From assembly GCA_021775655.1 (NCBI GenBank), contig JAJFHK010000491.1:1-10536 (forward strand): a stretch of DNA of 10,536 bases. Direction: 5' to 3'. Position 1 is the first letter of the stretch. Each line of letters opens with the position of its first letter. The notes beneath the pieces were generated by a model, which had not been told where the DNA came from, made no database searches, and saw only the letters and a list, made by a program, of their open reading frames with translations. The DNA comes from Filomicrobium sp. GTDB lineage: Bacteria > Pseudomonadota > Alphaproteobacteria > Rhizobiales > Hyphomicrobiaceae. The position numbers were made by a program, and so were the translations under genes. Shown piece by piece: positions 1 through 7,267 of the stretch.

Positions 1-467
1 TGATGCTGACGGCGCGTGGCGAAGCCATGGACCGGATCGTCGGCCTCGAACTGGGTGCCGACGACTATCTACCCAAGCCGTTCGAACCGCGCGAACTTCT
101 CGCACGGCTCAAAGCCATCTTAAGGCGCGGGGCAGCACCGAGCAGCGATTCGGGGAAAGACGTTCTTCGTTTCGGCCGCCTGGAGATCGACCGCGATGCA
201 CGCGAGGTTCGCCTCGATGGTCAAGTAGCGCAACTGACCGGTCATCAGTATCAGATGCTGTTGGCGCTTGCTGAGCATCCCGGCCGCGTTCTAACACGTG
301 ATCAGATCATGGACCTCGTACGCGGCGAAAATCTCGAAGCCTTCGACCGCTCGATTGACGTGCACATCTCGCGCATCCGGCAGGCCGTTGAGGACAACCC
401 GAAAGAACCTAGACGGATCATCACGGTGAGGGGCGCGGGCTACGTCTTCGCCAAGGCGCAGGAGTAG
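1..467 (+). CDS. OmpR/PhoB-family response regulator, 3' part only
   Basis: This is the C-terminal part of a two-component response regulator, a cytoplasmic DNA-binding transcription factor switched by phosphorylation. The reading frame is open from the window edge, so the ATG at 3 is internal and the first part of the receiver domain, with its phospho-acceptor Asp, lies outside. Counting from that ATG, the end of the receiver is visible: the conserved Thr in LTA (residue 3), the GADDYLPKPF segment with conserved Lys25, and the last helix. A linker follows, then a winged-helix output domain at about residues 54-150, ending in the typical RRIITVRGAGYVF wing. The stop is followed after 7 bases by a histidine kinase, so the two are surely an operon and cognate partners. 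Target genes cannot be read from this window. The family call is very sure; the subfamily is not assignable. Confidence 0.95.
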   Translation, partial: MLTARGEAMDRIVGLELGADDYLPKPFEPRELLARLKAILRRGAAPSSDSGKDVLRFGRLEIDRDAREVRLDGQVAQLTGHQYQMLLALAEHPGRVLTRDQIMDLVRGENLEAFDRSIDVHISRIRQAVEDNPKEPRRIITVRGAGYVFAKAQE

Positions 468-474
468 GGGTAAA

Positions 475-1743
475 TTGCTGAAGCGGCTTTCGACGCAGAT
501 CTACCTGACCATCATCTTGACGCTCGTCATCGTCGTGCTGGTCGCAGGTGGCATGTGGCGGCACTCCGGCGGTGGGCGGCAGTTGCAACATGCCGTACAG
601 GTCGCGGGCGAGCTTCTGTCAGATGGGCTTCCCGCAGCAACGGTTCCTGTCTCCGAACAGAGAGATGCAGCCATCGATCTTGCCAAACGGTTGCGGCTGG
701 ATCTTGCGCTTTACTCGGCAAACGGCGACCAGATCGCCCAATTCGGGCGGCGGCTGCCGCCTCCACCGGCAAACGATAGGAGGGATCGCGACGGTGGATT
801 TTTGCGCGGACGCTTCGGCCCTGCGTGGGCCGTCCCACTGCCGGACGGCCGCGTCATTGTCGCCAGCACCCACCGGCGGCGCCCGCCGCCGCAGCCAGTC
901 CGCTTCATCGTGCTTCTTGGCGCCATTGCACTCGTTGTTGGTCTGTGCGCGTGGCCGGTCGTTCGAGGGCTGACCCGTCGCATTGAACGCCTTCAGGCCA
1001 GTGTCGAGCGTTTCGGCGCGGGAGACTTGAGCGCGCGTGTCGAGGTCAAGGGCCGCGACGAAGTTGCCAAGCTTGCAGAGAGTTTCAACGCATCGGCGGC
1101 ACGGATCGAAGAATTAGTCGGTGCACACAAGTTGTTGCTTGCCAATGCCAGTCATGAATTACGCACACCGCTCGCACGCATCCGCATGGGGCTCGAACTG
1201 ATGGACGGCGATCCGAGCCCTACGCGTCGCGCCGCACTCGAAGCCGACATTGGCGAAGTCGACGATATGATCGAAGAAATCTTGCTGCTCAGCCGGCTTG
1301 GGGCAATCGACGGACTGGAGGAAAGTGGGGACGTCGACCTTCTGGCGCTGGCGGCCGAGGAAGCCTCGCGCTATCCCGGCACCGATGTTTCAGGAACTCC
1401 TGTGACACTCGGCGGCGATGCGCGGCTGTTGCGCCGACTCATCCGAAATCTCATAGAGAACGCGATGAAACATGGCGCCACACCAGTCGCGGTTTCGGTC
1501 GGGAAAGAAGGGGGGCAGGCTGTTTTGCGAGTCCGCGATCATGGCCCTGGTGTAACAGCCGATCTTGCAGAACAAGTGTTTGAACCTTTTCACCGTGGGG
1601 CCTCGCGCGGAAAGACTGGCGGCAGCGGTCTGGGTCTTGCTTTGGTGCGGAGCATCGCAGAACGGCATGGAGGAACTGTGCGGTTCGAGTCGAGTCCTGG
1701 CGGCGATGGGCTTTTGAATGAGGTTGTCGTGCGGCTGTGGTAA
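475..1743 (+). CDS. Sensor histidine kinase (HAMP-HisKA-HATPase), partner of the upstream regulator
   Basis: This is an inner-membrane sensor kinase of 422 residues that autophosphorylates a His and passes the phosphate to the regulator encoded just upstream. Membrane helix 1 is at about 8-27 and helix 2 at about 143-163. Between them lies a small periplasmic region rich in Pro, Arg and Gly of no recognised sensor type. A HAMP segment (about 164-218) follows. The H-box is NASHELRTPL with His227. The ATPase domain has the N-box (Asn325, Asn329), G1 box DHGPG (Asp355) and G2 box GGSGLGL (about 382-388), so all catalytic motifs are present. The start is a TTG preceded by a purine-rich AGGAGTAGGGG stretch; no better ATG lies near. 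Translation is probably coupled to the regulator (7-base gap). The layout resembles CpxA/RstB-type kinases, but the input signal cannot be inferred. Confidence 0.95.
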   Translation: MLKRLSTQIYLTIILTLVIVVLVAGGMWRHSGGGRQLQHAVQVAGELLSDGLPAATVPVSEQRDAAIDLAKRLRLDLALYSANGDQIAQFGRRLPPPPANDRRDRDGGFLRGRFGPAWAVPLPDGRVIVASTHRRRPPPQPVRFIVLLGAIALVVGLCAWPVVRGLTRRIERLQASVERFGAGDLSARVEVKGRDEVAKLAESFNASAARIEELVGAHKLLLANASHELRTPLARIRMGLELMDGDPSPTRRAALEADIGEVDDMIEEILLLSRLGAIDGLEESGDVDLLALAAEEASRYPGTDVSGTPVTLGGDARLLRRLIRNLIENAMKHGATPVAVSVGKEGGQAVLRVRDHGPGVTADLAEQVFEPFHRGASRGKTGGSGLGLALVRSIAERHGGTVRFESSPGGDGLLNEVVVRLW

Positions 1744-1877
1744 GGTGGGAGGCTGATTGCTTAAGTTAGAGAACGCGACACACACACCGGCCTCAGCTGG
1801 CAAATTCGAGCAGCCACAAAGACTCAAAATTCGCCTTGAGCGTTCTGTTGCCGGCATTGAAGCGCAGTCGCGAATTA
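1744..1877. other. Convergent intergenic gap between the kinase and caspase-like genes
   Basis: About 130 bases separate the ends of two converging genes. I expected a bidirectional terminator here but see no strong GC-rich hairpin with a T-run. A weak inverted repeat (CTCAA...TTGAG, 1823-1840 region) lacks a T-tract. No gene is supported in this gap. Confidence 0.5.
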
Positions 1878-3344
1878 TCAGACGGCGTCGTATTTGTGAA
1901 CGGGTTGCGCGTATGCCCAACCGACGTTGTAGGCCATAGCTCCATGCCAAGCCCCAAACCCAATCATGATCCCGAATGCCTCCGCATACATGGCGAGTGA
2001 AGAGTCGAGCGGCAAGTCGCCCAACTCGATTAGTGCAGCTCGAATGAACAAGAAAAACAAAAAGGCAGCTGACACTCCACAAATTGCTCCGGCAAAAATT
2101 CGAACCGAACGGAGAAGTGTTCTGGCACTATGCGCACCGCTGGCCACACTCGCAGCGCCTGCCAATCCCGCCGACAGAATTGCTATCAGAATGATTTCCC
2201 GCAGCTCTGGACTCTTTGCGCTGCCGACAAGTACATCGAGGGTGAGTTCGTTGAACATTTTGGAGTTGCAAGCGAGTTCTCCGTAAGGTGCGAACCACCA
2301 CCTTCCCAGAACGGCTATCAGTACAAAAATCAAACACGTTGCCAGCGGCCGCCACCAAGCATGACGGTCACTGTACCACCATGTCCCAAGTCCAAGGACG
2401 GAACCGAAGAGCAGTGATGTTACAAGACTGATCGGCTCATAACGAACATTGACGAGTTCTCTTGAGCCAGGAGCTATGCCGTCAAATAGATCGAATGCCA
2501 GCAGAGCGCTCGCGAAACCACTTGCCACGCCAAGGGTCGCAAGGATTCGAATTGGCCTGTTACTTGTTTGGTGAAATTCGAAACGGTCGGTGAAATTGCT
2601 GTTTGACCACGGGATTTGTTCGGACTTTGTCGCTTTGTGGACATCACGCGCCACCCGTTGGAACATATCGAAGATATCAAGGCCGCGGGTTCCAATGTGC
2701 CGCGACATGCCGTGACTGAATGGGCTCATGCCATTGGGTGGGCCGTCGCTTGCAACACCTCCCGGATCAGCTGCAAATGCGATCAGCGTCCGGCCGATAC
2801 TTTCCAGTGACGACCGCGACAAGCCGCGGCTTGCTGCAACTGTCTGGGTTTCGCTATCAAAGTTTAGCGGAGCAGTTGCCTCAGGAGAGAACTGACCGCG
2901 AGAGATCGACATGCTATTTACGGGATATAACCCGCCATTGTCGCGGCAGGCATCCAGAAAAACCAACTTATAATTGGCGCACGAGGCCATCTGATCGAGG
3001 ACCCATTGAACCGGGACCAGGTCGGCAACAGGAGCCTGCGAGTAGCGGTCAAAATCGATTGGAACAATATAATTCTCACCGGCAAGCTGGAGGCCATGAC
3101 CTGAATAATAAAATAGGATTGCTTCGTTACAGCCTCCAACCGCGCTGAAATAGTTCTTAAGATGGCTCTCTGTGCTTTTGCGATCGAGGTCGGTCAATCG
3201 CAAAACGCTAAAGTCGAGTCCCTGCAACTGCGCTGCGATCGTATGAACGTCGCGCACCGGGTTATTGAGCGGTGTGCTGCCGTAATAATTTGCGTTGCCG
3301 AGAAGAATGGCATGTCGGCGAAGCGTCGGGCGACTGGAAATCAT
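1878..3344 (-). CDS. Caspase-like (peptidase C14/metacaspase) protease with a six-helix membrane domain
   Basis: This is a predicted cysteine protease anchored in the inner membrane. Numbering from the upstream TTG at 3365 (495 residues), the caspase fold covers about 16-270: HAILLGNANYYG is strand 1, LNNPVRDV the following helix, YYSGHG carries catalytic His90, and VFLDACRDN carries catalytic Cys140. Both are intact, so it should be an active protease rather than a pseudo-enzyme. The C-terminal half has about six hydrophobic helices (near 272-292, 313-331, 339-357, 388-410, 420-442, 459-484) and no domain I recognise. An even helix number predicts a cytoplasmic protease domain. I chose ATG 3344 (residue 8 of the long form), with GGTGGA 9 bases upstream; TTG 3365 with AGGA 7 bases upstream is nearly as good. 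It lies downstream of the TIR-WD40 gene with an 80-base gap (60 from the TTG), so probably one operon. Likely role, by inference: effector of a defence or cell-death module. Confidence 0.93.
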   Translation of the reverse strand: MISSRPTLRRHAILLGNANYYGSTPLNNPVRDVHTIAAQLQGLDFSVLRLTDLDRKSTESHLKNYFSAVGGCNEAILFYYSGHGLQLAGENYIVPIDFDRYSQAPVADLVPVQWVLDQMASCANYKLVFLDACRDNGGLYPVNSMSISRGQFSPEATAPLNFDSETQTVAASRGLSRSSLESIGRTLIAFAADPGGVASDGPPNGMSPFSHGMSRHIGTRGLDIFDMFQRVARDVHKATKSEQIPWSNSNFTDRFEFHQTSNRPIRILATLGVASGFASALLAFDLFDGIAPGSRELVNVRYEPISLVTSLLFGSVLGLGTWWYSDRHAWWRPLATCLIFVLIAVLGRWWFAPYGELACNSKMFNELTLDVLVGSAKSPELREIILIAILSAGLAGAASVASGAHSARTLLRSVRIFAGAICGVSAAFLFFLFIRAALIELGDLPLDSSLAMYAEAFGIMIGFGAWHGAMAYNVGWAYAQPVHKYDAV

Positions 3345-3424
3345 TGCAACAAATCCACCATTCAAAATTGTATCCTACCGTCATGATGGCAGGTGGAAAA
3401 AAGTGGTCACTTGGCAGGTTGCGA

Positions 3425-6400
3425 TTAGCCCCCGGGATTGTCGTTGCCGAAGAGCTGATCGAAAAAGCCCAGCGCTTGCTCCGGCCAGGTCGGGGGCGAG
3501 GCATGCTCGGGACTGTAGGGGTATTTGTTTTGCGAGTAGCACCATCTAGGCGGCTTCGAGCTAAGGTAGAAGTGCTTGCGCTTAGATTCGGAAAGACAGT
3601 AAGGCGCAGCATTCCGGGACTCGGCCACCACCTGATCAATGCTGTTAAAAACCCGCCACAGCCTGACAGTCTTGTCAGCCGAAGCGGTTGCAATCCGTTT
3701 ACCGTCGTTGGACACAGCAACCGAGTTCACCGCGTCATCGTGACCTTTAAGCACGGCAATCTGCTCACCTGTATTCACGTTCCACAATAGGATCAGTTTA
3801 TCGCTCGATGCGGAGGCGAGCCGCAATCCATCGGGGAAAAATGCAACTGATTTGACCCCATATTTGTGCCCCTTGAATATTGCGAGTTGCTCTTTGCTGT
3901 CGACGTCCCACAGCCTGACAGTTCCGTCGTTTGATGCCGAGGCGAGCTGCGTCCCGTCCGGGGAAAACACGACTGAATTCACAAAACCCGTATGGCCTTT
4001 TAGGTTGGCGATACGCGTGCCACTCTCGACATCCCACAGCTTGACATTCCCATCACTGGACCCCGACGCAAGCTGCGCCCCATCGGATGAGAAAGCTATT
4101 GAATCCACACGGGAGGCCTGATCCTTGAGCACTGCTTTTTCGTCGAATGTGTGCGCGTCCCAAAGCCTGATCGAGTTGTCACTGGACGCAGTGGCGATCC
4201 ATCGCCCGTCAGGGGAGAAGGCGGCAGAGTTTACCGGCTGAAAATGACCTGCAAGTTTAGCGATCTCCCTGCCTGAGCTTGTCTCCCAGATCCTCGCCGT
4301 TCTGTCATTTGATGCCGAAGCAATCTGCGTCTCGTCCGGGGAAAAAACCGCTGAATTGACCCAATTGTCATGGCCGTCCATGACTGAAATTTGCCGACCT
4401 GTTGTTGCGTCCCACACCCGCAGTGAATTGTCTGGTTCGCCAAATAGGCTGCCTGATGCCGAAACCAACTTCTTTCCGTCTGTCGAATACGCGACCGAAT
4501 TTACATAGTTGTGATGGTTATTGAGAACCTGTGGTTCTGTGGGTGCGGTTGCGCCGGAAAGTTCCCAATGCAAAATGTCCCCGGGAAATGCGCCTGAGAT
4601 CAGAAAGCGGTCATCTGGGGAAAAGGTGACTGAATTGACCCAACTCTCATGTCCAACAAGGACTGTAAGCTGCTTACCAGTCGCCACGTCCCACAACCGA
4701 ACCGTTCTGTCGCTTGAACCCGAGGCGACAAGCTTTCCGTCCGATGAGAAGACAACTGAATTGACCTGTTGATCATGGCCGGTGAGTGTCATCAGGTGCC
4801 TTCCTGTAACAGCATCCCATAGCCTGACAGTGCGATCACCCGATGCTGTGGCAAGCTGTTTGCCTGTCGGAGAAAATGCGATTGAAGTTAGCTGGAACGC
4901 ATGACCCTCGAGGCGAGCGATTTCTTCGCCTGTCAGTGCATTCAGAAGTCGGCCCGTTGTGTCCGACAAGGGTTGCAAAGCAATGCGCAATCCATCGATG
5001 GAGAATGCCATAGACGCCTCCCACCCTTTATCACTTCTGAAATTTAGCAATTCGGCACCTGTTCCGGTGCTCCAAATCCTGACCGTTTTATCATGAGATG
5101 CGGAAGCAAGCCTCGTCCCGTCCGGCGAAAAGACAATCGATCTGATGAAACTTGCATGACCATTCAATTCGACTACTTCTGCACGTGTGGCCGTCTCCCA
5201 TATTTTGATAGTGCCGTCGCTCCAGGCCGATGCAAGCAACTTTCCGTCCGGTGAAAAAGCAACTACATCTGTGGCACCTAGCGAGGAACTTGTTATCTCG
5301 AAGGAGGCGACCTCTCCACTTGGTTGAAGCTCCCATAAGCGGATCGTGCCGTCGATAGAGGCGGATGCCAACAGACGCCCGTCTGGAGAAAACGCAACTT
5401 CTTGAATTCCATTTGTATGGCCCCTCAGCTCAGCGATTGGCTTGCCGGAATCGATGTGAAGGAGGTTTATGACCTTGCTGTCGCGCGACAGCGCGGCAAG
5501 TTGCGTCCAAAGTGGCGAAATCGCAAAAGTCCTGGAATTGCCCTCATGCCTGCCGAGCATACGTACTCTAAGATCCGGTATAGTGCGCCACGCACGAAAG
5601 GCTGACTTCAGCGACAATGCTGCCTGAGGACTATAGGGAAGAAACCTTCGAACCGGATCAAGGCTTTGAGGCGCAGGCAGGCCCTCCAACGCTAATAGCA
5701 TTGCCTCGACAGGCCGGCCGTCGATGAGGCTTTCATCAGAAAGCCTTGCAATGAACTCGGAACGATTGAGATTGGTTTGTTCCCAGAACTGGTACACGCC
5801 CCATGCAATAGCGGCGAGGCTGATGAGGCCGACCACCAAGCCACCAAACGATATTCGCTGCCACTTAGCACGCGCAGTTTGGGCAGTGGCAACTTGCTCA
5901 AGCCGCTTCCGTTCAGCTTCCAAACGCCGACTCTCGGCGGCTTCGCTTTCAGCAATAAACTCATGCACCAGATCTGAGATATCGGGCGCGGATTTGGGCT
6001 TTCGGGAGAGCGATTGCATGGCTTGCGGAATTTGTTCACCCAGGAGCAACCCACTTTGCACGCGATTACCTGCATCCCATTCCACGGCCCGGGTAATAAG
6101 ACGGTTGTGTTGTCTGTGCCAAAGAACATCCAAGTCCAGCACAGCGATCAATTCGTCGAGGGAAGCCGCAAAGCCGCTATCGTCGGTGAAGTCGAGCTTG
6201 ACGTTCAGCCCTGACAGACGCGGAGGTGCTTTCAGAAAATCAATCTCCGTGCGCAAAACTGCAACGATGCGCTTGCCCAACCCCCGCGCGAAAGCGATTT
6301 CCTCGTCGCAGACTTTGCTGGTCGCGCTGAATGGTGAGACGACAAAGACCATTACATCGGCTGCAGTAATCATCTCCTGGATGCGCTGCCACCATTCGTC

Positions 6401-6613
6401 CTCTGCGGCAATGCCCGTCGTAATATTGTCAGGGTCGTAAGCCGCTTGGTCAAAATTGCAGTGATACCCGCGAGCTGTCAGGGCGTCCGCCAACTGACGC
6501 ACAAAATCTCCATCCTTACGCGAATAGGAGATAAAGAGCCTCAACCGTTCTGACTGACTGCCGCTTCCCGAATTAACTTCAGCAATCACTTTTCCACTCA
6601 CTACGATAGGCAA
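3425..6613 (-). CDS. TIR domain - membrane helix - WD40 repeat protein
   Basis: This is a 1062-residue multidomain protein. The TIR domain spans about 23-160: RLRLFISYSRKD is strand A, EWW...ADVMVFVVSPFSATSKVCDEEIAFA the later core, then KRIVAVL. Glu105 (or Glu104) in CDEEI aligns with the catalytic Glu of NAD-cleaving TIRs such as SARM1, so NADase or nucleotide-cyclase-like activity is plausible. A charged helix (about 211-250) leads into one membrane helix (about 254-277). A helical segment with LLALEGLP (about 306-312), common in bacterial WD40 conflict proteins, comes next. Some 15 WD40 repeats run to about 988, followed by a tail with YCL...PPRWC...YPY, a motif I associate with this protein class. 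The start is uncertain: TTG 6613 has no clear ribosome-binding site, and GTG 6589 has AGTGGA upstream. The gene is first in a two-gene unit with the caspase-like protease. Probable role, inferred: sensor and signal generator. Confidence 0.93.
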   Translation of the reverse strand: MPIVVSGKVIAEVNSGSGSQSERLRLFISYSRKDGDFVRQLADALTARGYHCNFDQAAYDPDNITTGIAAEDEWWQRIQEMITAADVMVFVVSPFSATSKVCDEEIAFARGLGKRIVAVLRTEIDFLKAPPRLSGLNVKLDFTDDSGFAASLDELIAVLDLDVLWHRQHNRLITRAVEWDAGNRVQSGLLLGEQIPQAMQSLSRKPKSAPDISDLVHEFIAESEAAESRRLEAERKRLEQVATAQTARAKWQRISFGGLVVGLISLAAIAWGVYQFWEQTNLNRSEFIARLSDESLIDGRPVEAMLLALEGLPAPQSLDPVRRFLPYSPQAALSLKSAFRAWRTIPDLRVRMLGRHEGNSRTFAISPLWTQLAALSRDSKVINLLHIDSGKPIAELRGHTNGIQEVAFSPDGRLLASASIDGTIRLWELQPSGEVASFEITSSSLGATDVVAFSPDGKLLASAWSDGTIKIWETATRAEVVELNGHASFIRSIVFSPDGTRLASASHDKTVRIWSTGTGAELLNFRSDKGWEASMAFSIDGLRIALQPLSDTTGRLLNALTGEEIARLEGHAFQLTSIAFSPTGKQLATASGDRTVRLWDAVTGRHLMTLTGHDQQVNSVVFSSDGKLVASGSSDRTVRLWDVATGKQLTVLVGHESWVNSVTFSPDDRFLISGAFPGDILHWELSGATAPTEPQVLNNHHNYVNSVAYSTDGKKLVSASGSLFGEPDNSLRVWDATTGRQISVMDGHDNWVNSAVFSPDETQIASASNDRTARIWETSSGREIAKLAGHFQPVNSAAFSPDGRWIATASSDNSIRLWDAHTFDEKAVLKDQASRVDSIAFSSDGAQLASGSSDGNVKLWDVESGTRIANLKGHTGFVNSVVFSPDGTQLASASNDGTVRLWDVDSKEQLAIFKGHKYGVKSVAFFPDGLRLASASSDKLILLWNVNTGEQIAVLKGHDDAVNSVAVSNDGKRIATASADKTVRLWRVFNSIDQVVAESRNAAPYCLSESKRKHFYLSSKPPRWCYSQNKYPYSPEHASPPTWPEQALGFFDQLFGNDNPGG
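3650..5551 (-). repeat. About 15 tandem WD40 units with a 42-residue (126-base) period
   Basis: The closing signatures of the units (such as TVRLWDV) fall near residues 381, 424, 468, 510, 553, 595, 637, 679, 730, 772, 814, 856, 898, 940 and 982. From 730 to 982 the step is exactly 42. The first unit (INLLHI) and the fifth (GRLLNA) are degenerate. One unit, between 679 and 730, is about nine residues longer than its neighbours, with a GSLFGEPDNS loop. Fourteen good units would make two seven-bladed propellers; the fifteenth is unexplained. The repeats are diverged in both protein and DNA, so this is not a recent expansion. Confidence 0.9.
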
Positions 6614-6872
6614 TTTGAAATTAAGTAGACGACCCGAATCGATGGCCTGAGGTGAATTTGGAAAGGCATCTGGACCGCGCCAACCTCACGAATGCAAATG
6701 TGCCAGAAGAATTGCAGGTTCACAACGGACCTCAGTATTCCTGAAATGCTGGAACGGAATATCCTGATCGAGCCGCTCTGCACAATTCGTCTGCATTTGC
6801 CTAAGAGGCACTTTCGAGCGGGCATGCTGTTAGTAAACTGACTGCTCAGTTCAATCGTTGGCGCGCGCCCAG
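6614..6872. other. Non-coding stretch upstream of the TIR-WD40 gene
   Basis: This stretch of about 260 bases holds no gene I can support. It should contain the promoter of the minus-strand TIR/caspase unit, but I cannot identify convincing -35 and -10 boxes just upstream of 6613. Short open frames on both strands show no family resemblance. Confidence 0.5.
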
Positions 6873-7116
6873 ATGCCATACGTCAACATCAAGATCACAA
6901 GAGAAGGGGGCGATAGGTGAGGTGAACAGAACGAAAAGCTGATCGTCGGCGTCACCATGGTCTTGCAAGAGTTCCTCAATTAAGAATCCGGCAACGACAC
7001 ATGTGGTTATCGAAGAAGTCCACCTCGACAGTTGGTGGATCGGCGGCAGGCCCGTCACGGAGTGGCGCGCAAAAATACGTGGGAAGAGCAAATATATGTC
7101 GGTGTCGCATGGTTGA
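6873..7116 (+). pseudogene. Decayed tautomerase (4-oxalocrotonate tautomerase family)
   Basis: Family members are small enzymes of about 60-80 residues that use the N-terminal proline left after Met removal to tautomerise keto/enol acids. Reading from ATG 6873 gives MPYVNIKITREG, the family's N-terminus with the would-be catalytic Pro. An in-frame TGA at 6918-6920 breaks it. The same frame resumes with EKLIVGVTMVLQEFLN, then meets TAA at 6981. Dropping one base there (the T at 6981) gives KNPATTHVVIEEV followed by a W-IGG-PVTEWR stretch, the family's C-terminal half, running on to TGA 7114-7116. The order and spacing of these blocks match the family closely, with about two extra residues around the first stop. 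There are at least two inactivating lesions, so I call it a pseudogene. Two sequencing errors in so short a gene would be the alternative. The longer minus-strand ORF over it is a shadow. Confidence 0.85.
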
Positions 7117-7212
7117 TCCTAGTGACCGCGCCAGCTATCGCCCCCTGATTGCCGAATATTCTGAGCTCAGAGCTTTCGAATGACTGCGGTAGACAAGAAT
7201 TCGACTTAAAGA

Positions 7213-7241
7213 TTGACACAGCGAGCGCTATCTAGAACGAT
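7213..7241 (+). promoter_or_regulatory. Possible sigma-70 promoter for the ribbon-helix-helix gene
   Basis: A perfect TTGACA -35 hexamer lies at 7213-7218. With a 17-base spacer the -10 would be AACGAT (7236-7241), only three of six consensus bases. Its place, about 27 bases before the start codon of the next gene, is right for a promoter. The -10 is weak, so confidence is low. Confidence 0.3.
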
Positions 7242-7257
7242 TCAAACAAAAGAATTT

Positions 7258-7262
7258 GGAGG
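7258..7262 (+). promoter_or_regulatory. Ribosome-binding site fixing the RHH gene start
   Basis: GGAGG sits five bases before ATG 7268. It decides against the in-frame TTG at 7256, whose third base is the first base of this site. Confidence 0.8.
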
Positions 7263-7267
7263 ACGCC

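Noticed and set aside
1770-1846. AGAACGC/GCGTTCT inverted repeat in the convergent gap
   Set aside because: Seven bases separated by over 60 and no T-run; not a terminator or operator I can support.
1390-2082. Minus-strand 230-residue open frame across the end of the kinase gene
   Set aside because: It lies antisense to the well-supported ATPase domain and overlaps the caspase-like gene; its protein shows no domain.
3366-3424. Small AAGT...ACTT hairpin with a T-run on the minus strand between the two defence-like genes
   Set aside because: The stem is only four pairs with a four-base loop; too weak to call a terminator, so I keep the two genes as one operon.
3650-4430. Regular 126-base periodicity suggesting a repeat array such as CRISPR
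   Set aside because: It is the WD40 coding period; units are far too long and diverged, with no identical repeats and unique spacers.
5724-6440. Plus-strand 238-residue open frame
   Set aside because: It is antisense to the TIR domain and membrane helix; the composition (many Ser, Arg, Cys) is that of a shadow frame.
6658-6742. Short plus-strand reading LDRANLTNANV resembling a pentapeptide repeat or gene fragment
   Set aside because: Too short, no start or flanking similarity; chance is enough to explain it.
6846-7091. Minus-strand 81-residue open frame
   Set aside because: The opposite strand carries the ordered blocks of a tautomerase, so this frame is the complement of a pseudogene.
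6614-7267. Insertion sequence remnant or attachment site at the border of the defence-like unit
   Set aside because: I found no transposase fragment, tRNA, terminal inverted repeat or target duplication by eye.
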